From Rhodospirillales bacterium (GTDB lineage Bacteria; Pseudomonadota; Alphaproteobacteria; Acetobacterales; Acetobacteraceae), in NCBI GenBank assembly GCA_028866335.1, contig JAGWIL010000006.1, positions 1 to 34,656 of the forward strand: DNA of 34,656 nucleotides, given 5' to 3'. A model generated the notes under the pieces. It did no database searches. It saw only the letters and a program-made list of their open reading frames with translations, and had not been told where the DNA came from. This document shows, in pieces, positions 9,258-16,119 of the stretch (the stretch's first letter is position 1; every line of letters begins with the position of its first letter). Both the position numbers and the translations under genes were made by a program.

Positions 9258-9596
9258 TTAAGCCAGATTGCGAGCGGCGACTTCCGTCTCGAAGGCAATT
9301 TCATGGATCCGCTGGAACACCGCGATGCCTTTATCGCGCAGCGGCGTGAGGTCGGGACGCAAAGCAACCGCAGTGCTGTTATCCCGCAGGAACCTCAGCG
9401 CGAAATAGGCGCGGCAACGAGTTCGAGGAACGTCGCTTTCGCCGATTTCCCGGGCCGTCTCGTGCGCATGGCGTGCGAGCCCCAGTAAGTCGGCGGATAT
9501 CGCTTTGTTACCGGCCGAGGCCTCGGTCTCGTTTGCGGCGCAGAGGTCAGCCGTAAATGCCACCAGGTCGACCAGCGATTGATGATAGGCGTCCAT
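9258..9596 (-). CDS. Hypothetical protein, 112 aa
   Basis: The start at 9596 is preceded by GGGAGAGAG, and the gene begins 53 bases after the stop of nrdJ. It is a soluble, largely helical protein with several His and Arg residues (LLGLARHAHETAREIG, about 37-52) and CRAYFALRFLRDN (about 59-71). No membrane segment or metal-site pattern is clear. It may be co-transcribed with nrdJ, but no functional link is visible. Confidence 0.65.
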   Translation of the reverse strand: MDAYHQSLVDLVAFTADLCAANETEASAGNKAISADLLGLARHAHETAREIGESDVPRTRCRAYFALRFLRDNSTAVALRPDLTPLRDKGIAVFQRIHEIAFETEVAARNLA

Positions 9597-9649
9597 GTCT
9601 CTCTCCCTATGGGCAAAGGGTGGAAAATCGTTGTGGTGATGGCGCACCG

Positions 9650-11920
9650 TCAGCAGCGCGAATACCCGCAGGAAGAGCAGGATTCGCATCCACCCTGATG
9701 GGTCAGAGTCAACTCGTTGCAAGCCGGGCACACGTCTCCAGTCGGCATCTTGGCATCGACCTCGGCCTCGGCCTCGGGATGATCGTGGCTCTGTTCGATC
9801 GCCACGAGGCCGATCGAGCGCAAATGTTCCTCGAATTTCATGCCGATCACGGCAGGTAATGACGGCATGTATTTGCCCTCGATCCAATCGCCGCCTCGCG
9901 GATCGAATATCTGGGTCAGCTCTTCGAGGACGAGGCGGGCATCATCGCCGGTCCTCAGGATGGCCGAGATCATGCGCGTCAGCGTCATGATCAACGCCAT
10001 GTTCTCCGTGTTTTTGGAATTGATGAAGATCTCGAATGGGCGCCGCCCTGCCTCGTCCACGATGTCGTTGATGCAGAGAAAATAGGCGTGGTTTCGCCAG
10101 CGGAATTTATACGTCTTGCCCTCGAGGACGCTCGGGCGGGCGATCTTGGGCGGCCGGGCGAGCGTAGGCTCGGCAGAGGGCTTAGCGGGTTCGGTGCTCA
10201 ACACGCTACCGGTGACATCGTTCGGCCGATAGGTCGTGCAGCCCTTGCAACCGGCCTGATAGGCGCGCCGATAGACGTCCTGGAACGCCTCGAAAGCGAT
10301 GTCTTCCGGCAGATTGACCGTCTTCGATATCGCGGCGTCGGTGTGCCGCTGCAGGGCCGCCTGCATCCGGATATGGGCAACCGGCGTGAGATCGGCCATC
10401 GTGACGAAATGATCCGGCAGCGGCGCGTCGGGACCAAAGAGCTTGCGGTATAGGCGAACGGCGTAATCCTCGACCACTTCCTTCCGCTTCGTGTCATCAG
10501 GTTCCCGGATCGTCCGGGTGAAGGAATGGGCGAAAACGGGCTCCGCGCCAGACGACACGTTGTCGGCAAAGAGCGAAATGGTGCCGGTCGGCGCGATCGA
10601 GGTGAGGAGGGCATTGCGGATGCCGTGCTCGGCGATCAGTTCACGGACCTCGTCATCGAGGCGCTGCACGGATTTGCCCGCGAGGTAGAGGTCGCGCTCG
10701 AAGAGCGGGAAGGCTCCCTTCTCCTTCGCCAGGAAGGCGGACGCGCGATAGGCGGCGCGATTGATCTCGCCCATCCAGCGTTCGACCATCGTCTCCGCCT
10801 CGATCGAGCCGTAGCGCTGGTTCATCATCATCAGGGCGTTGGCGAGCCCGGTGATGCCCAGGCCGATACGGCGCTTGGCCTGCGCTTCGAGGCGCTGAGC
10901 CTCAAGAGGGAATTGCGAGGCGTCGATCGCATTGTCCAGCATGCGCACGGCAACGGCGACATGAGCGCGCAGCTTGTCCTCGTCGAGGCGGGCTGTCGGC
11001 AGGAAAGGATCGATGATGAAGCAGACCAGATTGATGGAACCGAGCAGGCATGCCCCATAGGGCGGTAGCGGTTGCTCGCCACAGGGGTTGGTCGCGGAGA
11101 TCGTCTCGCAATAGGCGAGGTTGTTCATGTCGTTGATGCGATCGATGAAGATCACCCCGGGCTCGGCATGCTCGTAGGTCTCGCGCATGATGAGGTCCCA
11201 TAGGTCACGAGCCTGGACGGTCTTGTAGACCGTGCCGCCGAAGCGCAACGGCCAGGGTGCGCCTTGCTCGACGGCGACCATGAATTCGTCGGTAACGAGC
11301 ACCGACATGTTGAATTTTTCGAGGCGGCCGCTCTGGCGCTTGGCGGTGACGAAGTCTTCGATGTCGGGATGATCGACGCGCAGCGTCGCCATCATCGCGC
11401 CGCGACGCGCACCTGCTGATTCGATCGTGTCGCACATGGCATCCCAGACATCCATGAACGAAACCGAGCCGCTTGCCTTGGCGCCCACCCCATGGACGAT
11501 CGAGCCCTTCGGGCGAAGCGGCGAAAAATCATAGCCAATGCCGCCGCCGGCTTGCATCGTCAGAGCCGCCTGCTTCAGGTGCTCGAAGATACTCGCCATG
11601 TCGTCTTCGATCTGACCCATGACGAAGCAGTTGAACAGCGTGACGCGCCGATCGGTGCCGGCACCTGCGATGATGCGCCCCGCCGGCATGAAGGCGAAAT
11701 CGTGCTGCACCTCCTCAAAGCGGCGCGCCCACATCTCCTGATCGGCTTCCTCGACCGAAGCCAGGCATCGCGCGACACGGATCCAGGTCTGCTCGATCGA
11801 CTGGTCGATGGGGGTCCCGTCCGGGGATTTCAGCCGGTATTTGTCGTTCCAGATTTGCCCTGAGATCGGGGCGATCTTGTCGAGCGCCGGTACGGCGATC
11901 ATTTGTTCGATCGAGTCCAT
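9650..11920 (-). CDS. nrdJ: Adenosylcobalamin-dependent (class II) ribonucleotide reductase
   Basis: This 756-residue protein reduces ribonucleotides to deoxyribonucleotides using adenosylcobalamin, so it works with or without oxygen. Visible hallmarks are FNCFV with the substrate-site cysteine (C98), the Gly-rich QAGGGIGYDFSPLRP segment, the catalytic NPCGEQPLPPYGACLLGSIN stretch (about residues 279-298), APTGTIS, and a Cys-rich C-terminal tail (CPACN then CxxCxxCxxxxC) that delivers reducing equivalents. Length and motif order match single-chain NrdJ. Start 11920 was chosen over 11944 because AGGAGGA lies 7 bases upstream. Carriage on a plasmid suggests deoxynucleotide supply for replication. 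A structured leader element, not a recognisable cobalamin riboswitch, precedes it. Confidence 0.95.
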   Translation of the reverse strand: MDSIEQMIAVPALDKIAPISGQIWNDKYRLKSPDGTPIDQSIEQTWIRVARCLASVEEADQEMWARRFEEVQHDFAFMPAGRIIAGAGTDRRVTLFNCFVMGQIEDDMASIFEHLKQAALTMQAGGGIGYDFSPLRPKGSIVHGVGAKASGSVSFMDVWDAMCDTIESAGARRGAMMATLRVDHPDIEDFVTAKRQSGRLEKFNMSVLVTDEFMVAVEQGAPWPLRFGGTVYKTVQARDLWDLIMRETYEHAEPGVIFIDRINDMNNLAYCETISATNPCGEQPLPPYGACLLGSINLVCFIIDPFLPTARLDEDKLRAHVAVAVRMLDNAIDASQFPLEAQRLEAQAKRRIGLGITGLANALMMMNQRYGSIEAETMVERWMGEINRAAYRASAFLAKEKGAFPLFERDLYLAGKSVQRLDDEVRELIAEHGIRNALLTSIAPTGTISLFADNVSSGAEPVFAHSFTRTIREPDDTKRKEVVEDYAVRLYRKLFGPDAPLPDHFVTMADLTPVAHIRMQAALQRHTDAAISKTVNLPEDIAFEAFQDVYRRAYQAGCKGCTTYRPNDVTGSVLSTEPAKPSAEPTLARPPKIARPSVLEGKTYKFRWRNHAYFLCINDIVDEAGRRPFEIFINSKNTENMALIMTLTRMISAILRTGDDARLVLEELTQIFDPRGGDWIEGKYMPSLPAVIGMKFEEHLRSIGLVAIEQSHDHPEAEAEVDAKMPTGDVCPACNELTLTHQGGCESCSSCGYSRC

Positions 11921-11965
11921 GGTTCTGTCCTCCTTTTCATGCAACTCAAACCGAGGCCACCCATT

Positions 11966-12050
11966 CGCATCGAGCCGAGGCGGGGCAAGGGCGGGCGGAA
12001 CGCCCGGATGCTAGGCATCCCTGCCCTTGCGGCGGCTCGATCGATGCGGC
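11966..12050 (-). repeat. Structured leader element, copy 3 (before nrdJ)
   Basis: Core stem GCAAGGG (11985-11991) / CCCTTGC (12024-12030). The inner hairpins are clean: GGGCG-gaa-CGCCC (11993-12005) and GGATGC-tag-GCATCC (12006-12020). Their sequences differ wholly from the other copies while pairing is kept. The outer stem is CGCATCGA...GCCG on the left and its complement on the right. This copy gives the clearest compensatory evidence. Confidence 0.88.
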
Positions 12051-12127
12051 ACCCCTCCCCTTCCTGGCCTCAAACCTGCGCCCCAATTTTGCGAATGGCA
12101 TAATGATCCTCGGCAATCTGGCCATTC

Positions 12128-12370
12128 TCATCCTTGGCTGATATCGCCCTGTAGCGTCTCAACGAGACGCCATTCGGCCGCCGCAGCCTGGTCGCGGGTT
12201 TTGAATGTTGGCTGTTGCTCGAAGGGACGTGAGTCGCAGACGATGCGCCATTTGCGGTCGGCAAAGTTTCGCGAGACGCATCCGCAAGCGCCCGAAGGGT
12301 AGCGGATGTTGTGAACATACCAGCCGCCGTGGCGCCATCGCGAGTAAACGAAATCGGGCATCGCCTCCAT
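12128..12370 (-). CDS. Hypothetical protein, 80 aa
   Basis: The start at 12370 has GAAGGAG upstream and follows the previous stop by 12 bases, so it is part of the same operon as the two PAPS-reductase-like genes. The product is rich in Trp, Tyr and Arg (YSRWRHGGWYVHNIRYP), with two cysteines close together (ACGC) and another in IVCDSR. It is small and soluble; a nucleic-acid or metal-binding role is possible but not shown. No family recognised. Confidence 0.65.
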   Translation of the reverse strand: MEAMPDFVYSRWRHGGWYVHNIRYPSGACGCVSRNFADRKWRIVCDSRPFEQQPTFKTRDQAAAAEWRLVETLQGDISQG

Positions 12371-12382
12371 CGGACATCTCCT

Positions 12383-13195
12383 TCAAAGGGCTTCAGCGTT
12401 AACGGCTTGAGGACGCGGATCGCCGAAGCCGAGGTGTTCGGACCAAGACCAGCGACGGCCGAGCCCCTGGGTCGAGCGCAGGCCGCGCAGATGCGCGCGG
12501 CGCTCCATCTCGACGGCAGAACAAGCGAGATCTGGATGCTCGGCCGCCAGCCAATCGACTTCCGCCCGCTTCGACGCCGGGCACATCCAGCAAGCGGATT
12601 TGACCGGCACCGGCAGACCTTCGTCTGCGATGACCTGTTCGCAAATCTCTCGGGTCCATCCCCACTCCCCGAGAGGGTAACGGTAACGATGGCCGGGCGG
12701 CCATTTGCCGGCGGCAGCCGCTTGTCGGCGGCTGTCGCGAGGTCCCGCATCGTAGCCGATGAGCTTCGTGATGAACGGACCATGAGGCCATCGCTGCTGG
12801 CGACGGTCCCAGCCGAAGAAGCGCTGCGTGTAGCGCCATTGCGGTTCGACCTTCCATTTCAGCGAACAGGAATGTCCGCCATAGGCGAGGCTCGGCAGAA
12901 CCGATTTGCGCAGACATTCCCCATGCAAGGAGGTGTCGCCGGCGCGCGGGCTCGCCCGCTTGATGATGGTGACGGGGGGCATGCCCTGGGCGGCAAGCCA
13001 CTCCTGGATGACCGGCAGATACTCCATCGTCTCAGGCTTTTCCGAGCCGGTATCCGCGAACAGAATTAGATCGACGCGGACCCTCCGATCACGAAGGCCG
13101 ATCAGCATGGCGGTGCTATCGACACCCATGCCGTAGGCCACGATGATCGGGTCCGTGCCGAATGCGAGCATGGTCGTGGCGCGACGAGCGGCCAT
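12383..13195 (-). CDS. PAPS-reductase-like ATP pyrophosphatase (first of a pair)
   Basis: This 270-residue protein belongs to the adenine nucleotide alpha-hydrolase fold. The PP-loop-like motif is YGMGVDST (residues 21-28), followed by VDLILFADTGSEKPETMEYL, a signature shared by phosphoadenosine-phosphosulfate-reductase-like enzymes. A cysteine pair, CWMC (about 201-204), lies in the C-terminal half and may bind a metal or Fe-S cluster. It is not a canonical CysH, which ends in an ECGLH motif absent here. A second, divergent homologue lies immediately upstream (13253-14242). Substrate unknown; nucleic-acid base or backbone thiolation is one possibility by analogy with DndC and tRNA thiolases. 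AGGAGG precedes start 13195. Confidence 0.8.
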   Translation of the reverse strand: MAARRATTMLAFGTDPIIVAYGMGVDSTAMLIGLRDRRVRVDLILFADTGSEKPETMEYLPVIQEWLAAQGMPPVTIIKRASPRAGDTSLHGECLRKSVLPSLAYGGHSCSLKWKVEPQWRYTQRFFGWDRRQQRWPHGPFITKLIGYDAGPRDSRRQAAAAGKWPPGHRYRYPLGEWGWTREICEQVIADEGLPVPVKSACWMCPASKRAEVDWLAAEHPDLACSAVEMERRAHLRGLRSTQGLGRRWSWSEHLGFGDPRPQAVNAEAL

Positions 13196-13252
13196 GGAAA
13201 CCTCCTGCAATGGTGCATCTGGGTGGGGAGCCCGGCTCGATACCGGGCAGGG

Positions 13253-14242
13253 TCACGGCGGACCGCTACTCGAGCCGAAGGCGCCCGCAGGGATCTGCCA
13301 GTCGCAGGTGCCGACCTGAACCGGCTCGCTCCAGTCGGTTGAAAGCGCCCGTGCTGCGAGGCTGGGCTGAGCCAGGGCCGCCTCATAGGGCCGGCCCCGC
13401 CCGGCCAGCGATCGGATGCTGCACAGCCGATGGATGGTGCAGCCAAAACGGTCTTCGTAACGCGCGATACGTTCAAACCATTCGGGCGCCATGGCGCGCA
13501 GGCTTGCCCATTGGTCGGGGCCACCGAAAATGCAAGCGAGGCACGATAGACGGGACCAACCAAGGCGATACGCCGGTGCCGGCACGATACCGTGACGGCG
13601 CATGAGGTCCCATACCCCGGCCTCACTCAAATGATGGACTGCCCGCCAATGATCGACATGCCGCCGGCGCCGTGTCCCGCTGCGCGTATCCGTGCGATCA
13701 GGCTCCAAAAGGGCGTAACCGGCTCTCGCTCGGCTTTCCTGCGCACGCTCTCCGGTCACGATCAGCGTCCGTCTGCCGAGAAATCGCGGCTGTGCCCGGA
13801 TTACTGCCGCCATCACATCCACTTTCAAATAAGCGGAACACCAGCGTTGTGAGAGACTGGCCGTGGTTTGTGGGAAGCGCAGCCTAGTCCCGCGAGAGCC
13901 GGTCCCGCCGACGGTTCCCATCGAGCCGTCAGGCAGCTCGAAACGGATCGGTGCGGTCGGTGCGTTCTCGCGGAGCATCTCCCGTAGAAATCCACCCTCT
14001 TTCCACGAGAGGAAAAGCGGCACACCGAAATGCCGGGCGAGGCTCCGGCAATAAGCGGTGGTGCATGGCCAATCCATGAAGGGATCGCCCTGGCCGTCCA
14101 CATCGTGATGATGCAGCTCGATGCGATCGGCGGGGACGCCGGCATCGATCAGCGTGAGCAAGCAACCGATCGAGTCTTTCCCGCCCGAGAAAGCGACGAT
14201 GATGGTGTCATAGCTTTGGAGGTCAGGGATGTCGTGCATCAT
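13253..14242 (-). CDS. PAPS-reductase-like ATP pyrophosphatase (second of a pair)
   Basis: This 329-residue protein has the textbook PP-loop SGGKDS (residues 19-24), then the conserved substrate-loop pattern IELHHHDVDGQGDPFMDWP. Other features are WCSAYLKVDV (a Cys near the expected second substrate motif), VTGERAQESRAR, and LSCLACIFGG with a CxxC (about 230-240). These match the phosphoadenosine phosphosulfate reductase family in the wide sense, as found on plasmids and phages, rather than CysH itself. The gene overlaps the upstream gene's end by 20 bases and is followed after 57 bases by a second homologue. Start 14242 has GGAGG upstream; a second ATG follows immediately. Confidence 0.82.
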   Translation of the reverse strand: MMHDIPDLQSYDTIIVAFSGGKDSIGCLLTLIDAGVPADRIELHHHDVDGQGDPFMDWPCTTAYCRSLARHFGVPLFLSWKEGGFLREMLRENAPTAPIRFELPDGSMGTVGGTGSRGTRLRFPQTTASLSQRWCSAYLKVDVMAAVIRAQPRFLGRRTLIVTGERAQESRARAGYALLEPDRTDTRSGTRRRRHVDHWRAVHHLSEAGVWDLMRRHGIVPAPAYRLGWSRLSCLACIFGGPDQWASLRAMAPEWFERIARYEDRFGCTIHRLCSIRSLAGRGRPYEAALAQPSLAARALSTDWSEPVQVGTCDWQIPAGAFGSSSGPP

Positions 14243-14447
14243 GACTGCCCTCCGCCGATCTGATGAAGGCGAGCCAGGCGAAGACGTCAGAGACCGCAAT
14301 CCAATCCCTTCGGGATCCGTCAGCGTCGACACCTTGGAATTTGGGACCGGCCAGATGGGCGCGGAATCGCTCTATCGCCTCGTCTTTGGCCGCGAGCGCG
14401 CTCTCGGCGTTACGTGCGCGTGCGGTCAGTGCGTGGATATGATTCAT
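14223..14447 (-). CDS. Hypothetical protein, 74 aa
   Basis: The protein starts MNHIHALTARARNAESALAA and forms a probable N-terminal coiled coil (to about residue 35), followed by FQGVDADGSRRDWIAVSDVF. Its 3' end overlaps the start of the PAPS-reductase-like gene by 20 bases, and its 5' end lies 10 bases after the previous stop, so it sits inside an operon. An in-frame methionine further upstream (14471) would overlap the previous gene and seems less likely. Function unknown. Confidence 0.6.
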   Translation of the reverse strand: MNHIHALTARARNAESALAAKDEAIERFRAHLAGPKFQGVDADGSRRDWIAVSDVFAWLAFIRSAEGSHDARHP

Positions 14448-14457
14448 CGTCGTGGCC

Positions 14458-14709
14458 TCACCAGGGGCCACAGAGGTGCTCGATCACCCCTCGCTCGCGC
14501 GGATCGATCATGTCGAGCGCGGCGCGGTGCAGGGATGAGCCCTGGCGCGCCTGGGTGACGACGTGTCTCCAGACCGTTTCATCATTGGTGAAGATACGGG
14601 CATCGTCGAAGCGTTGGATTTCGACGCGCTCCGATCCGTCGTGCCGCAAACCAGCTTCGAAAACGCCCCAGCCTTCAGCGAGGGCCTGATCTTGATCGAA
14701 GGTCGTCAT
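14458..14709 (-). CDS. Hypothetical protein, 83 aa
   Basis: A strong AGGAGG lies 9 bases before the ATG at 14709. The product, MTTFDQDQALAEGWGVFE..., is acidic and soluble with several aromatic residues (ETVWRHVVTQARQGSSLHRA). It resembles small plasmid proteins that follow ArdC-type genes, but I cannot name a family. It lies 91 bases downstream of the ArdC gene and heads a small operon with the PAPS-reductase-like genes. Confidence 0.68.
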   Translation of the reverse strand: MTTFDQDQALAEGWGVFEAGLRHDGSERVEIQRFDDARIFTNDETVWRHVVTQARQGSSLHRAALDMIDPRERGVIEHLCGPW

Positions 14710-14800
14710 GATATTTCGCCTCCTCTAGGGCGCACGGAAGCCGCAGGCGACCGGCTATCCGATCGCCTGTCGCTTCGGCGCGATGATGGGTGGAGATGAG

Positions 14801-15772
14801 CTAGGCAGCCGCCTTGAGAGACGCTTCGGGGTCGGCGGCGGCGTCTGCGGAGGATGAAACCGGCTTCAGCCGATCGGCATAGGCCGGCAGGAATGCCAGC
14901 AAGTAATCTGACGCGCGCTGCGCCTCAGCCGCGATCCGGAAGATCTCGCGCTTGTCCTCCCGCAAGATCTCCAGCCAATGCGAGATGTAGGCGGCGCCGT
15001 TCGTGAAGTCGCACTCCGAGAGACCGAGCGTTGCGCAGATATTGAGCTGCGCCAGTTCGACGACGAGTTCCTCGCGCGCATAGAGCTTGGAACCAAAGCG
15101 TCCCGACATGTCGCGGTTCAGGCGGTGCTTGGCCCCTGTCCAGTGACCGCCCTCATGGATTTTTACGCTGCTCCAGCCGGCGGCCGAGCGGAATGCCGCG
15201 GGCGGTGGCAGTTGTATGTGATCCGTGACCGTCGAATAGAAGGCGCGGGGACCGCCGATGCGGATCTCGGCGCCGCTATTCGCGAACAGGGTTTCGACGG
15301 CATCCGGCGCGCGCCAGGGCGCTTCCTCGATCGTCGGTGGCACGTAGTCCGGGATACCCTCGATCTGGCTCGCGTGAAACAGGGTGAAAGAGCGCAGCAT
15401 CGGAAACCATTTACCGCCGTCACTCCCTGCCCCGCCCTCGCCTTTCGCACCCTCGACCTCGATCCGCTTGTAGAAAAAGCCGGTGACTCCGCGCGAGCCT
15501 TGCTTGACCTGCCAACCACGCTCCTGTGCCTGTTTGTAGGTCGCCCAACGGGGATCCCCGCTGATGAAGGCTGCTTTGCTGACCCCAAGGGTTAGGACGT
15601 TGATGCCTCGATATCCCGCACCCGTGACGGCGTTTTGTGGCATGCAGGGACCGCCGGCTTTTCCGGAATCCCACGGCTGACGCCAGGGTGGCGTCCCGGC
15701 TTCGAGCGCTTCGATCACCTGCCTCGTCACGTCCTGGTAGTGGTCGCGCGGGCTCTTTTCCTGCTTTCTCAT
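14801..15772 (-). CDS. ArdC-type antirestriction zinc metalloprotein
   Basis: This 323-residue protein has an N-terminal ssDNA-binding ArdC domain (about residues 8-140: HYQDVTRQVIEALEAG, PPWRQPW, GYRGINVL, ATYKQAQERGW) and a C-terminal zincin-like domain. The zinc site is HEGGH (206-210), followed by WTGAKHRLNRD. The order and length match ArdC/TraC-like proteins, which protect incoming plasmid DNA against restriction during transfer. GGAGAAA lies upstream of start 15772, so the longer frame from 15838 runs back through the structured leader element and is rejected. The start is about 38 bases downstream of that element. Confidence 0.9.
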   Translation of the reverse strand: MRKQEKSPRDHYQDVTRQVIEALEAGTPPWRQPWDSGKAGGPCMPQNAVTGAGYRGINVLTLGVSKAAFISGDPRWATYKQAQERGWQVKQGSRGVTGFFYKRIEVEGAKGEGGAGSDGGKWFPMLRSFTLFHASQIEGIPDYVPPTIEEAPWRAPDAVETLFANSGAEIRIGGPRAFYSTVTDHIQLPPPAAFRSAAGWSSVKIHEGGHWTGAKHRLNRDMSGRFGSKLYAREELVVELAQLNICATLGLSECDFTNGAAYISHWLEILREDKREIFRIAAEAQRASDYLLAFLPAYADRLKPVSSSADAAADPEASLKAAA

Positions 15773-15809
15773 CGGGTTTCTCCATAATTTGGATGACCCC
15801 TCCCTCGCC

Positions 15810-15896
15810 CCGCGCCTGTTCGGTCGGGGCAAGGGCAACGCCGGCTTGCCGGGCGCGCGTTAGCGCGACCCTTGCGGCGACCCGACCAGGGCGCGG
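15810..15896 (-). repeat. Structured leader element, copy 4 (before ArdC gene)
   Basis: A core GCAAGGG / CCCTTGC stem encloses CCGG/CCGG and CGCGC-gtta-GCGCG hairpins. The outer stem is strong: CCGCGCC plus CGGTCGGG on the left pairs with CCCGACC plus GGGCGCGG on the right. The gene-proximal flank (GGAGGGGTCATCC on the minus strand) is nearly the same as in copy 5. Confidence 0.87.
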
Positions 15897-15906
15897 TAGG
15901 GAGCCT

Positions 15907-16119
15907 TCATTCCCTCCGCGATTTCATCAGCGCTCTCCGAAGGTCCTTTTCGAGCTTCTCGTCGCTATGGCCGAACATGTCCGCGACCAGCGACGCTGTG
16001 ACGGACAGCCCTACAGTTTCGCCCTCCGGTGTCTCCAGCCACTCGGTGTCGTCATTCTCGACGATCCAAAGCAGTGCTCGCCGGTAGCTTGGCCGTACTG
16101 GAACAGCGCGACCGGTCAT
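15907..16119 (-). CDS. Hypothetical protein, 70 aa
   Basis: The ATG at 16117-16119 overlaps the stop of the cytosine methyltransferase (ATGA), so it is translationally coupled to it. The protein has an aromatic and acidic middle (LLWIVENDDTEWLETPEGE), a short alanine/valine helix and a basic C-terminus (LRRALMKSRRE). Coupling to the methyltransferase suggests an accessory role for that enzyme, but nothing in the sequence says which. No family recognised. Confidence 0.65.
   Translation of the reverse strand: MTGRAVPVRPSYRRALLWIVENDDTEWLETPEGETVGLSVTASLVADMFGHSDEKLEKDLRRALMKSRRE

Noticed and set aside
11921..12127. Cobalamin riboswitch before nrdJ
   Set aside because: No recognisable cobalamin-riboswitch core; the space is taken up by the shared element.
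12383..14242. dnd phosphorothioation system
   Set aside because: No dndA, B, D or E homologues are present and the two proteins are shorter than DndC.
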